A stretch of 64,000 bases of DNA from UBA1141 sp963665155 (lineage in GTDB: Bacteria; Chloroflexota; Dehalococcoidia; Lucifugimonadales; UBA3495). The DNA lies in contig OY761986.2 in the NCBI GenBank assembly GCA_963665155.2, forward strand, positions 744,001 to 808,000. The letters are read 5' to 3'. Under the pieces are notes generated by a model. It saw only the letters and a program-made list of their open reading frames with translations. It was not told the origin of the DNA and did not search any database. This document shows positions 44,493-53,436 of this stretch, one piece after another (position 1 is the first letter of the stretch; each line of letters opens with the position of its first letter). The position numbers and the translations under genes were made by a program.

Positions 44493-45633
44493 GATGGTAA
44501 AGCTTGGCTACATTGTCCCGCACGATTTTTCGCTGGGTAACTGCAGGCAAACTACCCAACTGCTCTTGAATGATCTGCTGGGACTCGGGGAATAGACAGT
44601 CGGGATGAGGATAATCGGTGGCCCACATAATATTGTCCTCGCCCACCAGCGGGACGATTTCGGCTATGGACGCTTCTTGCTGGTAGGTGGTCATACCATT
44701 TCGGCGGAAGTAGTCGCTGGGTTTCATTGAGAAATTTAGCTTCTGCAATCGGTCTTCATACTCCACGTCGAACCGGTCCAAGATATATGGAAGCCAGGTA
44801 ACGCCCGACTCGCCAAGCACGAATCGAAAGTCGGGGAATTTTTCGCAGGCCCCAGACATGATGATCGCTGAGAGCGTCTCGGCGCCGTCTACCTGGAATA
44901 GAACGGACCGGACGCCCACTATTTCCAATTTGTACTCCTCGGCCATGTGGTCGTCATCCGCCAAGCGGGCACCGGTGAAACCGGTGGAGTGGAAAGAGAT
45001 GGGGAATTCGCACTCCTCAGCCGCCTCCCAAACCGGGTACCAGGCGTGGTGCCATAGAGGATAGGTTAACTTCTTAACAGGCAGGTCGCCGCCCTTCATC
45101 CCCATTTGGGCGCAACGCCTCACCTCTGCCGCAGCAGCCTCAGGGTCATGATAGGGTATGGCGGCCAGGGGAAAGAGCCGGTCCGAGTCTCCCCGGCGAG
45201 CGAAATCCACTGCCCAATCGTTGTATATCTGGAATACCCATCCCGCCATTTCGCCGTCTTGGATGCGCAGGTTAGTCCCTAGGATGCCGTAAATGAATTC
45301 CGCGTCCACTCCGTCCGTATTCAAGTCTTGTAAGCGCAGTTCAGGAGTTGAAGGGCGAGGTTGGGCCTCCCAGTGATGCCCGGTGTAAAACCCCAGGTCA
45401 TACATCTTGTCTACCCTGGCGAGACGCCCTTTCTCATATGGGTTGAACCCGGGCCCCACGCCGTTCCACATACCCACGTCTCTACCGTCGATAAACCAGT
45501 GCAGACCGTTTTCCAATTCCTCAACCCGGGGGACAAGCAGCTTCCACTTGGCGGGTGCTTGAGACGACCATAAGTCCTGTGGGCATGCCGTCAAGTCAAT
45601 GTGATTGTCCGAGGAAATTACTTTGTATTCCAC
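44485..45633 (-). CDS. Amidohydrolase-2 family metal-dependent hydrolase
   Basis: Protein of 382 aa. The N-terminal metal motif is ISSDNHIDL, followed by FPLAAIPYHDPEAAAAEVRR, a His in PISFHSTGFTGAR, and GESGVTWLPYILDRFD plus WATDYPHPDCLFPES with the final metal Asp. These mark the ACMSD/uracil-decarboxylase-like amidohydrolase-2 family, which hydrolyse or decarboxylate aromatic and lactone substrates. GTG 45633 has GGGAGAAGA upstream. A second, similar gene is at 53437-54546. The substrate is unknown. Confidence 0.88.
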   Translation of the reverse strand: MEYKVISSDNHIDLTACPQDLWSSQAPAKWKLLVPRVEELENGLHWFIDGRDVGMWNGVGPGFNPYEKGRLARVDKMYDLGFYTGHHWEAQPRPSTPELRLQDLNTDGVDAEFIYGILGTNLRIQDGEMAGWVFQIYNDWAVDFARRGDSDRLFPLAAIPYHDPEAAAAEVRRCAQMGMKGGDLPVKKLTYPLWHHAWYPVWEAAEECEFPISFHSTGFTGARLADDDHMAEEYKLEIVGVRSVLFQVDGAETLSAIIMSGACEKFPDFRFVLGESGVTWLPYILDRFDVEYEDRLQKLNFSMKPSDYFRRNGMTTYQQEASIAEIVPLVGEDNIMWATDYPHPDCLFPESQQIIQEQLGSLPAVTQRKIVRDNVAKLYHLD

Positions 45634-46022
45634 GCTCTTCTCCCAAGTTTAATCGGCCACGCTCTCCCGTTTTGACCAAACAGGGGCTGCCACAACATAT
45701 GGTGAGATTTTAACCCCACCCCTCATGCGCCGCAACAAGGTTTTACCCGGCGAGACGAGGTATGGAATGGCGTACACAACCAAGCACGAAATAAGGCACG
45801 AAATATTGTGTCGGAACAGGAGATGCGACAGAGTAACTGCCTTGCGCCAACACGCACTAGATTGATTTGCTACATGTCCCGCAGACGTATGCTCGCCATG
45901 CCCAAGAACCTTGACAGCACAGCCATTACCGCTACAATCAACGCACCGCAACCGGCCTGCGACGCATCGCAACCCACGCGCGTGGGCAGGAACATGCGAT
46001 TCACCACCCGTGAGGATCGAGA
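45634..46022. other. Divergent intergenic region
   Basis: 389 bases between divergently transcribed amidohydrolase and alpha/beta hydrolase genes. Short ORFs here overlap on both strands without homology. Promoters for both directions are expected but not confidently seen. Confidence 0.45.
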
Positions 46023-46814
46023 ATGAGCACAGAAGCTACAAACTTCACCGAAGAGTTTGTACAGTTAGATTACGGAAAGGTCTACTTAATGAAAGGTGGC
46101 ACGGGAAAACCTTTGGTCATTTTTCAAGATGACCTGGGAAGCCCCGGCTGGATTCCTTTTTATGAGGAACTGGCCAGCAAATTCACGGTTTACGTCCCTT
46201 CACATCCGGGGTTCGGCAAGTCCGAGCGCCCAGATTGGATGCGAAGCGCCCGAGACTTGGCCTTAACCCACCTTTGGCTGATGAAAACCTTGGGATTGGA
46301 CCGGATTTCGGTGGTCGGCATTGGTTTCGGCGGTTGGGTCGCAGCCGAAATGGCTACCATGTCCTACCACCAATTTGACAAAATTATCCTGGTGGGCGCC
46401 GTTGGTGTGCAGCCTACCGAGCGCGAAATTGTGGACCAGTTTCTCCTTTCAGGCGAGGAGTACGCACGGCTCTGCTTCCATGATCCCGCCGGATTCGATG
46501 CCTTGTACGGTGCGGAAACCTCGGCAGACCAACGGGAGGTGTGGGAAGTGAACCGGGAAATGGCGATCAGGTTGGCCTGGAAACCCTACATGTTCGACCA
46601 AGCACTGCCGCACTTGCTGGGCGGCGTGGACACATCGACTCTGGTAGTATCGGCCGGGAACGACAAAGTTGTTCCGGCAAGCTGCGGCCAGAGATACACT
46701 GATCTTATGCCCAATGCACGGCTGGAAACCTTGGATGCATGCGGGCATTGTGCTGACGTTGAGAAACCGGTCGAGTTGGCCGCATTAATTTCCGCATTTA
46801 TCTCAGATAGTTAA
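46023..46814 (+). CDS. Alpha/beta hydrolase with Gly at the nucleophile position
   Basis: Protein of 263 aa with the alpha/beta hydrolase fold: PLVIFQDDLGSPGWIPFYEE, VYVPSHPGFGKSERPDW, helix RDLALTHLWLMKTLGL, then the elbow RISVVGIGFGGWVAAEM. The elbow normally reads G-x-S-x-G; here the third residue is Gly (GGT, one base from the Ser codon AGT). The acid and His remain: VSAGNDKVVPASC and DACGHCADVEKPVEL. So it may be non-catalytic, use another mechanism, or be a recent mutant. GAGGA precedes ATG. It heads a plus-strand set with an LLM monooxygenase and an NHL protein. Confidence 0.85.
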   Translation: MSTEATNFTEEFVQLDYGKVYLMKGGTGKPLVIFQDDLGSPGWIPFYEELASKFTVYVPSHPGFGKSERPDWMRSARDLALTHLWLMKTLGLDRISVVGIGFGGWVAAEMATMSYHQFDKIILVGAVGVQPTEREIVDQFLLSGEEYARLCFHDPAGFDALYGAETSADQREVWEVNREMAIRLAWKPYMFDQALPHLLGGVDTSTLVVSAGNDKVVPASCGQRYTDLMPNARLETLDACGHCADVEKPVELAALISAFISDS

Positions 46815-46894
46815 CGCTGTGCTGTCTAGACTTAGCAATTAAATCAATAGACTGGACTATAATCCGGTAACCAAAAATCCGGGAGGTTTGACTC

Positions 46895-48121
46895 ATGCAT
46901 CTGATGTATTTCACCGAGCAGCCCATGTCCGATTACCCCGAGGAGGAAGCGAGGAAAGCTGGGGGAATCAGCGCGCTGATGCTTTCCAACAAACATTTCG
47001 ATGCCGTTGATGGTAGCCGATTGTACAATGAGCGGATCGAGGAGTACCTCTACGCCGAAGAAGTGGGTGTCGACGGCATCATGTTAAATGAGCACCATAA
47101 TGCTCCTTTCTGCATGCAGGCCAGAATCAATATGTACGCTTCCATTTTGGCCGCCATGACCGACAGGGTGAAGATTGTACTCTTGGGGAACCCTCTACCC
47201 GTGTCGGAGAACCCCATCCAACTGGCGGAAGAGATCGCCATGGTGGACATGATATCCAAAGGCAGGTTGGTTTCGGGATTTGTCCGAGGCGGCGGATCGG
47301 AGCAACTCGCTAATAATACCAATCCCGCCTACAACCGTGAGCGATTTGAGGAAGCCCACGACCTGCTGATCAAGATATGGTCGGAACCCGGTCCTTTCCG
47401 CTGGGAAGGAAACCACTACCAATTCAGGGTCGTTAACCCGTGGGCCCTGCCTATGCAGAAGCCCCACCCGCGCATCTGGATTCCAGGTGTGTCCAGCATT
47501 GAAACAGTAACTTGGGCGGCAGAGCACAGGTACCCTTACATTTGTCTTAACACAACCATCCAGCAGACCAACAATATCTGGGACGTTTACGACCAAGCCG
47601 CTAAGCGGGTGGGATACGAGTCCGGCCCGGAACAAAGGGGATATCTTATCCGTTGCCATGTGGCCGATACGGAAGAAAAGGCCCTGAAAAACGGCAGGGA
47701 GTTCACGTGGATGCTGGGTGAGTTCACAGGCCTGGGTCACCCGGTGTGGTTTAGCCCTCCCGGTTATAGCTCGCCGGAATCACGGAGGCGAAGGGCGGAA
47801 ACTCAGGTAACCCAGAGAGCGGATGCGTTCGAACAGCAACTAGCTACCAAAAACATAATCGCAGGGACACCGGACCAAGTTATAGCCAGCTTGAAGGAGA
47901 TTTTGCAGGAGACTCGACCGTCGATCTTGGCCCTTTGGGGCAACGACGGAAAGGTCGATCATGCGGACTCCATGGACTGCATACGCCTGATGGGGCAAGA
48001 AGTAATGCCAGCCATAAGGGAGATCGGTAAAGATTTGGGCCTTGATAGCCCATTCGAGGTCGACTCGCCGGTAAGCCTAGCCCAGACACCCGCCAGCGAG
48101 TTGCACCCGGTGACCGTCTAG
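46895..48121 (+). CDS. LLM-class flavin-dependent oxidoreductase
   Basis: Protein of 408 aa of the bacterial luciferase superfamily. It has MHLMYFTEQPMSDYPEEEAR, GVDGIMLNEHHNAPF (family EHH), RVKIVLLGNPLPVSENPIQL and the flavin-contact region KGRLVSGFVRGGGSEQLANN, followed by FRWEGNHYQFRVVNPW and PHPRIWIPGVSS. Such enzymes use FMNH2 (or F420) to oxidise or cleave small organic molecules. GGGAGG lies before the ATG. A second family member at 17024-18368 is a pseudogene. Between the alpha/beta hydrolase (80 bases upstream) and the NHL gene (70 bases downstream) it probably forms one operon. Confidence 0.9.
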   Translation: MHLMYFTEQPMSDYPEEEARKAGGISALMLSNKHFDAVDGSRLYNERIEEYLYAEEVGVDGIMLNEHHNAPFCMQARINMYASILAAMTDRVKIVLLGNPLPVSENPIQLAEEIAMVDMISKGRLVSGFVRGGGSEQLANNTNPAYNRERFEEAHDLLIKIWSEPGPFRWEGNHYQFRVVNPWALPMQKPHPRIWIPGVSSIETVTWAAEHRYPYICLNTTIQQTNNIWDVYDQAAKRVGYESGPEQRGYLIRCHVADTEEKALKNGREFTWMLGEFTGLGHPVWFSPPGYSSPESRRRRAETQVTQRADAFEQQLATKNIIAGTPDQVIASLKEILQETRPSILALWGNDGKVDHADSMDCIRLMGQEVMPAIREIGKDLGLDSPFEVDSPVSLAQTPASELHPVTV

Positions 48122-48191
48122 CCAGTTACAGTGCAGCCGGCAGGCAAAGTTGCTTCGTAAATTAACTTCGACATAGGGAGGCATTAACCAA

Positions 48192-49067
48192 ATGACTACT
48201 GTGGGAACGGGAAAGCACACCTATGAGGTTATAGAGAACTGGGCAAAGTTGCCCCCGGGCGAAAGCTTCGGAATGGTCAGCGCAATAACCACCGACGCCG
48301 AGGACCGAGTCTTTGCGTTCCAACGGAAGGACCCGCCGGTGCTAATTTTTGACCGTGACGGCAATGTCACCAGTTCCTGGGGCAACGGCTCGTTCTTGTT
48401 TGCCCACGGCATTTTCATTGAAAAGGAAATAGTCTACGTGACGGACCGGGACGCCTCGACATGCATCATGTACACCTTGGACGGCAAGCCTATCCAAATG
48501 CTGGGCAGGCATGGAGAGCATTCCGACACGGGCTGCGAGAACCCGGGCGACCTGTGTCCTCGAGCCGCTGGCCCGTTTAATTACCCCAGCGAACTGGTCC
48601 CTTCGCCATCCGGCGACTTGTATGTGTCCGACGGCTATCGTAACGCCAGGATTCATCGGTTCAGTCACGACGGCCAATTGATATCTTCGTGGGGACAGCC
48701 CGGAAAGTCGGCGCCCACCGAGTTCCACTTGCCCCATAGCTTGATTGTCGACGGTGATCGCCTCATCGTATGCGACCGGGAGAATCACCGCATCCAACTC
48801 TTCACCCTTGACGGAGAGTTCATTACCATGTGGACCGACATCAAGCGGCCCATGGACATCTCCATGGACAGCGAAGGCCTGTACCACGTCAGCGAGGGTC
48901 AGGTGGACGGGGCGTCGGCCCGAATTAGCGTGTTGGATAAGGACGGGGGCGTGGTGTCTCGCTTTGAATGCCGTGGCTCAGGTCACGGTAGTTGGGTGGA
49001 TTCCCGGGGGGACATTTACCTGGCAGGAGTACCGGACGCTATAGATAAGTACGTTAAGAAAGGCTAG
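48192..49067 (+). CDS. NHL-repeat beta-propeller protein
   Basis: Protein of 291 aa built from about six propeller blades: RVFAFQRKDPPVLIFDRDGN, HGIFIEKEIVYVTDRDAST, YPSELVPSPSGDLYVSDGYR-NARIHRFS, HLPHSLIVDGDRLIVCDREN-HRIQLFTL. The D-R-x-x-H/A-R-I-Q/H-x-F pattern is the NHL repeat, as in peptidyl-alpha-hydroxyglycine alpha-amidating lyases and 6-bladed lactonase-like enzymes. There is no signal peptide. AGGGAGG lies ten bases upstream of ATG. Likely an accessory or hydrolytic enzyme of the same pathway as the LLM gene before it; no substrate can be named. Confidence 0.85.
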   Translation: MTTVGTGKHTYEVIENWAKLPPGESFGMVSAITTDAEDRVFAFQRKDPPVLIFDRDGNVTSSWGNGSFLFAHGIFIEKEIVYVTDRDASTCIMYTLDGKPIQMLGRHGEHSDTGCENPGDLCPRAAGPFNYPSELVPSPSGDLYVSDGYRNARIHRFSHDGQLISSWGQPGKSAPTEFHLPHSLIVDGDRLIVCDRENHRIQLFTLDGEFITMWTDIKRPMDISMDSEGLYHVSEGQVDGASARISVLDKDGGVVSRFECRGSGHGSWVDSRGDIYLAGVPDAIDKYVKKG

Positions 49068-49209
49068 CCGGGGCTTCTCCAATTATTTCCCGCTGCCGCC
49101 TGGGGTGGCGGCAAGCGCTTCGAACCACTTTTCAGAATCATCCGTTGTCCAGACTGACGGCGGGGGATGATTCTATTTCTTGTTCACATAAACAGGTGCT
49201 GAGGATTCC

Positions 49210-49692
49210 CTAGACGGCATCTTCATCGGGTGGTTCCAAGTCCATGACATCGCAGGCGAAAGGGGGCACATCAACACCTAATTTGATTGCTATGGCTTCC
49301 ACCAATGATATGCTCAGGTGTCTGAGTTCCCTTGGGCTCAGTTCGGGCAGCCAGTCCAGCGCTTGGGCCAAGTCTACCCGATACCGCTGGGGGAATTTGG
49401 CGGATAGAGAGCCGATACAACGAAACCGCACCGGTATGGTGGGCATAACGCCGAACTGATTGGATGCCCCCGCGCCTCGGCGTTCTTCACTTCTCCACCA
49501 GTGGACGGTGGCCTCTACCAGCACCGGGGCTGCGCGGTCCCGGATGCGATAATCAGGTTTACGACTGGATTCGAGGGGCATCGAACCCGAAGGTGGAAGG
49601 AAGCCGAGATCCCGGTCGGTTGACGGAAAGAGGGTTTTAGGAAAAGGGGATTCATTTTGAGTCTTAGTTGGTGGCGTCTTAGTTGGGCTCAT
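49210..49692 (-). CDS. Hypothetical protein, 160 aa
   Basis: Not recognised. The N-terminal 35 residues are Pro/Thr/Lys-rich (MSPTKTPPTKTQ). The middle is basic (DYRIRDRAAPVLVEATVHWW) and the C-terminal part has a helix SPRELRHLSISLVEAIAIKL followed by an acidic tail (DVMDLEPPDEDAV). There are no membrane segments. Convergent with the NHL gene. Codon use looks like its neighbours, so probably a real gene. Confidence 0.5.
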   Translation of the reverse strand: MSPTKTPPTKTQNESPFPKTLFPSTDRDLGFLPPSGSMPLESSRKPDYRIRDRAAPVLVEATVHWWRSEERRGAGASNQFGVMPTIPVRFRCIGSLSAKFPQRYRVDLAQALDWLPELSPRELRHLSISLVEAIAIKLGVDVPPFACDVMDLEPPDEDAV

Positions 49693-49832
49693 GCTTGCCT
49701 CTGCTCAATAAATAGTTCTATCTACTGAGATTCGGTTTAATTAACTATGTGTCGGGAACCCAAACTCCGTGTCAGGAACAATCTGTCGGGAGCGATGCTT
49801 CGGGATTCATCTGTCATGGACATGCTAGGGTA

Positions 49833-49860
49833 TTGACGTTAATCAGTTTATAAATATCTT
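49833..49860 (+). promoter_or_regulatory. Possible sigma-70-type promoter for the TPP enzyme gene
   Basis: TTGACG at 49833-49838 and TATCTT at 49855-49860 are spaced 16 bases, in an A/T-rich stretch (TTTATAAATATC). They lie about 120 bases before the start of the TPP enzyme gene. Confidence 0.4.
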
Positions 49861-49904
49861 TATTACGGAAGAGTTACCCCACAAACCCGCCCGCCCAGTG
49901 GTTC

Positions 49905-49960
49905 ACAGCCAGTAATTAACAGCCAGTAGTTAACAGCCAGTAGTTAACAGCGAATAGTCA
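49905..49960 (+). repeat. Four tandem 14-bp repeats upstream of the TPP enzyme gene
   Basis: Units ACAGCCAGTAATTA, ACAGCCAGTAGTTA (twice) and ACAGCGAATAGTCA follow one another without gaps. A weaker fifth unit precedes them at 49891. They lie between the candidate promoter and the start codon, 22 bases upstream of it. Confidence 0.9.
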
Positions 49961-49982
49961 ACTGACGCAAAGGATTTGAGCT

Positions 49983-51713
49983 ATGCCTAGGGAAGAAGTC
50001 GTACCTGTAGACTCGGGGGCCAAAGCCTTCGTGGAGCTTCTGAACGCTCACGACGTTGACTGTATTTTCCTGAACTCAGGCACGGACACTTTCCCGGTCC
50101 AAGAAGCCGTCTCCAAATTCTCTGCCCACGGACGGCGAACTCCCCGGATCATCGTTTGTCCCGACGAGTTGGTGGCAATCTCGGCAGCTCACGGCCATTA
50201 CTTGGTGTCGGGACGACCTCAGGTGGTCCTGGTGCATGTCGATGCCGGCACCATGCAACTGGGTGGCGGATTGCACAATGCCCAGCGAGGGCGAATAGGA
50301 GTGATTTTATGCGCCGGTAGAGCGCCTTTAACCTTGGAAGGCGAGTTGCCGGGTAGCCGCGACCTCTGGATCCATTGGATACAGGAGCAGATTGACCAAG
50401 CAGGCAGCGTCCGCGGTTTTTGCAAGTGGGACTATGAACTCCGGCGAAACGAGAGCATTCACCACGTCGTTGACCGGGCATTTCAGGTTGCGTCCTCCGA
50501 ACCATCTGGCCCGGTTTACTTGACTCTACCCCGTGAAGTGTTGATGGAAGACGTTGAGGGCGTGCGGGTCTCATTGTCCAAAGGAAATGACGCCCCGGTC
50601 ACTCCGGTGACCGATCCAGCGGCATTGAGGGTGATAGCCCAGCAATTGGCCAAGTCCGAGCGTCCCTTAATAATTACAGGCCACAGCGGCAAAAGCCCAT
50701 CGGCGGTTGCTGGCTTGACCGAGGTCGCAGAACTTGTCGGCGCGCCGGTGGTCTCATCTTCTTCCCGAATGAATCTGCCAACCAACCACCCCATGTGGGC
50801 AGGAATCTCCGCCAGACCTTACCTAAGCGACGCAGACGTTATTCTGATAGTCGACTGCGATGTGCCTTATATTCCGGTCGAGGCTAAACCCGGCCCCGAA
50901 GCCAAGATTCATTGGATCGACATGGACCCGGTGAAAGAGAGCATTCCGTTATTCTCCTTCCCGGCCGATTCCCGCATTTTGGCCGATTCCGGAAAGGCTT
51001 TGCCGACTCTGGCCTCGTTGCTTAAAGAAGTAATAACCGGCGAAGACCGGAACCGGATAGAAAAACGCTTCCAAGCGGTCTCGCTCCAACATCAAGAAAA
51101 ACGAGAGAACCGGCAGAAGTCTGCTGAGGCGCTTTCGGGAGAGAAGCCAATAGCCACCGACTGGCTTACTCATTGCATCAACCAGGCAATCGGACCGGAC
51201 ACCTTGGTGCTGGACGAAACCGTCACCAATGCGCCTTCAGTGGCCAACGCCTTGGAGCGCACTCTGCCCGGCTCGCTTTTTACCAGCGGAGGCTCCAGCC
51301 TGGGTTGGGGCCTTGGAGCGGGTTTGGGAAGCAAGTTGGCCGCGCCCGAAAGGGATGTTGTGGTACTGGTGGGTGACGGGGCATTTATCTACGGATGCCC
51401 TACAGCCGCTTTGTGGGCTGCGCAGGCTCACGGCGCACCCTTCTTGACCGTGGTTTTCAACAATCAGATGCACCACGCCACTAAACGGGCCTGGCAGGGC
51501 GGCTACCCTCAAGGCTATGGCCAATCTGCTGGCGAATTCGTGGGTGTGAACCTCACTCCTTCACCGGACTATGCCATGGTGGCCCAGGCTTGCCAGGCCT
51601 ATGGTGAGTTGGTTGAAGAACCGGCTGAACTCGCCGGGGCGCTACAACGCGCCCTAGCAGCAGTAAGGTCCGGACAGGCCGCCGTCTTGGACGTGAGAAT
51701 TCAGCGCCCCTGA
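49983..51713 (+). CDS. Thiamine diphosphate-dependent enzyme (acetolactate synthase-like)
   Basis: Protein of 576 aa with the three domains of the POX/ALS family. The PYR domain has FLNSGTDTFPVQEAV and the cofactor-activating Glu in VCPDELVAISAAHGHYLV. The central domain has LIITGHSGKSPSAVAGL. The PP domain has VVLVGDGAFIYGCPTAALWA and VVFNNQMHHATKRAWQ, fitting GDG-x(about 26)-N. It is not a canonical IlvB: the N-terminal FAD/valine-site features are weak and no ilvN adjoins. It most resembles uncharacterised TPP-requiring decarboxylase/lyase genes common in SAR202-like genomes. A paralogue is at 58288-59892. Strong terminator downstream. Confidence 0.88.
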   Translation: MPREEVVPVDSGAKAFVELLNAHDVDCIFLNSGTDTFPVQEAVSKFSAHGRRTPRIIVCPDELVAISAAHGHYLVSGRPQVVLVHVDAGTMQLGGGLHNAQRGRIGVILCAGRAPLTLEGELPGSRDLWIHWIQEQIDQAGSVRGFCKWDYELRRNESIHHVVDRAFQVASSEPSGPVYLTLPREVLMEDVEGVRVSLSKGNDAPVTPVTDPAALRVIAQQLAKSERPLIITGHSGKSPSAVAGLTEVAELVGAPVVSSSSRMNLPTNHPMWAGISARPYLSDADVILIVDCDVPYIPVEAKPGPEAKIHWIDMDPVKESIPLFSFPADSRILADSGKALPTLASLLKEVITGEDRNRIEKRFQAVSLQHQEKRENRQKSAEALSGEKPIATDWLTHCINQAIGPDTLVLDETVTNAPSVANALERTLPGSLFTSGGSSLGWGLGAGLGSKLAAPERDVVVLVGDGAFIYGCPTAALWAAQAHGAPFLTVVFNNQMHHATKRAWQGGYPQGYGQSAGEFVGVNLTPSPDYAMVAQACQAYGELVEEPAELAGALQRALAAVRSGQAAVLDVRIQRP

Positions 51714-51746
51714 CCCAATACCCAATGACGTGCCCCCATAGACACA

Positions 51747-51781
51747 AATATAGCCGCAGCCATTAACGCTGCGGCTATATT
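51747..51781 (+). terminator. Hairpin terminator after the TPP enzyme gene
   Basis: AATATAGCCGCAGC and GCTGCGGCTATATT pair perfectly (14 bp) around CATTAAC. It lies between convergent genes; the A/T arms could serve both strands. Confidence 0.8.
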
Positions 51782-51927
51782 CACCTATATGGTGCCGAAC
51801 CACGCGACTCGATGCATCGATTGCCCACGCGATATCGATATTGGCGTTGCGTCGTTGGTGCTGCACGGTTGGAGTTGCGTGTCAGCAACCGATTGGCCTA
51901 AGTTGTTGACGACAGCGATAAAAATCG

Positions 51928-53061
51928 TCAGCCGTCATTGGGTCCGTAGATGCTGGGGTCATCCGGCCCCGTGGCTACAATGTGTCCCACAGCCCCCTTG
52001 AATAGCCTGCTCAAACTATGGTCCACGATTAAGTAGGTCCCCGGAACATCTATCTTGAACTCGACCATGACTGCCCCTCCGGATGGAACCATGGTGGTTT
52101 GCACGTTGTTGTGTGGGTGATCCAACGCCCCTTCAGGGTAGACCCGATCGAAAATCTCGCCGATTACGTGCAAGCTTGACGTAATATTGGGTCCTCCCAC
52201 GCCGAAATAAAGTCGGACTGTGTCTCCAACGTCGGCCTTCAACGCATTGTCGCCGGTCAAAGCGCCTACGGAGCCGTTGAAGACAATATAGTCTGGCTCT
52301 TCGTTGATTAATTTCTCCATGGAAAATTGCCGCAGACCTTTGTCCAAACGATCCCCTTCCAAATAAAGGTCGCCCTGAACTACATAGAACTCTTTGTCAA
52401 CCGGCGGTAAACCTTCAGGCGGTTCCACCAGGATCAATCCATACATCCCATTCGAGATGTGCAAGGGGATGGGGTTGGTCGCACAGTGGTAAATGTATAT
52501 GCCAGGGTTCAAGGCTTTGAAATGGAAAGACGTGCTCTCTCCTGGATTAACGTTGCTAAGGGTGTGTCCCCCGCCTGGGCCATTTACGGCGTGTAAATCA
52601 ATATCGTGGGGAAAGAGACTATCCTTGGGGTTTGTGATCGTCAGGTCGACCGTGTCGCCTTCCCGTACACGAATGAATGGGCCAGGCACCGAGCCATTGT
52701 AGGTCCAGTATTTATAGCCAATTCCGTCGTCCAACCGGGCTTCGACCTCTTGGATGTTCAGATCGACCTTCACGACTGCTGGGGTGTCGCGGTCAATCGG
52801 CGGCGGCACCGTTGGCTGCAGTAGCGGTGGCAGGTCCACCGGCTCAGCCGCCGTAACCAGCTTGGAGGTAGTGGTGCCTGCGCCCACGGCGGTCGCGTCA
52901 TCATGTGACGATGAATCTGCCGGAAGTACTGCGGTGAGGGCATCGCCTTCATTCACCACGACTTTGGTGGATGCCGCAGAACTCCCGCAGGCTGTGAATA
53001 ACACACCCACAAAAAGGCCCATCATTATCAGCAAAAATGGGAAGTAGTTTCCGGTACGCAT
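51928..53061 (-). CDS. nirK: Copper-containing nitrite reductase, lipoprotein form
   Basis: Protein of 377 aa. The signal peptide has lipobox VLFTAC (Cys25), followed by a Ser/Thr/Ala linker of about 65 residues, then two cupredoxin domains. All expected residues are visible: H152, D155 and H157 in PHDIDLHAVNGPGGG; H192 and C193 in YHCATNPIPLH, H201, and M206 in ISNGMYG (type 1 copper); H298 in SSLHVIGEIFDRVY; and H348 in LIVDHSLSR (type 2 copper and catalytic pair). It reduces nitrite to NO outside the cytoplasmic membrane. HVIGEIFDRVY is the form found in the Chloroflexota/thaumarchaeal-like clades. No other denitrification gene adjoins. A general multicopper oxidase is the alternative but less likely. 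Confidence 0.88.
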   Translation of the reverse strand: MRTGNYFPFLLIMMGLFVGVLFTACGSSAASTKVVVNEGDALTAVLPADSSSHDDATAVGAGTTTSKLVTAAEPVDLPPLLQPTVPPPIDRDTPAVVKVDLNIQEVEARLDDGIGYKYWTYNGSVPGPFIRVREGDTVDLTITNPKDSLFPHDIDLHAVNGPGGGHTLSNVNPGESTSFHFKALNPGIYIYHCATNPIPLHISNGMYGLILVEPPEGLPPVDKEFYVVQGDLYLEGDRLDKGLRQFSMEKLINEEPDYIVFNGSVGALTGDNALKADVGDTVRLYFGVGGPNITSSLHVIGEIFDRVYPEGALDHPHNNVQTTMVPSGGAVMVEFKIDVPGTYLIVDHSLSRLFKGAVGHIVATGPDDPSIYGPNDG

Positions 53062-53355
53062 AGTTGGTGCTCCTTATACGGTCGGATTCTTGGTTCGTTG
53101 CTAGACGTTCTCAATCGCTCTTCTATTCGGCGTGTTTAGGTGACTCGGCGTTCAACTCAGTCGCCGTTCAACTCAGTAGGGCGAGCGGCCCATCAAATAA
53201 TATTCTATGGCATCCACCGGCTTTATTTCCTACGATGTATTTACAATAATTCACAAAGTGTGACAATCGAGTGATATTCACCGTCGCCAGCGTGGAAATC
53301 CCGTGAAAATCTTACGAAATAACCGGAAGATGGTCGGACTGTAGGCTCGAAGTAC

Positions 53356-53386
53356 GGATACCCAATGATGGGTATCCACGGTTTTT
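53356..53386 (+). terminator. Terminator-like hairpin in the leader of an amidohydrolase gene
   Basis: GGATACCC and GGGTATCC pair around AATGAT and are followed by ACGGTTTTTTGC. It lies 50 bases before the amidohydrolase start and downstream of no plus-strand gene, so it may act as a leader attenuator. It also rules out the longer start at 53365. Confidence 0.6.
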
Positions 53387-53436
53387 TGCTATCATGGCGT
53401 AAGGCTTTATCAAAATTTAAATTGGAGCAATTGGGA

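Noticed and set aside
53365..53436. N-terminal extension of the amidohydrolase
   Set aside because: It would be encoded by a terminator-like hairpin, and family homology begins at 53437.
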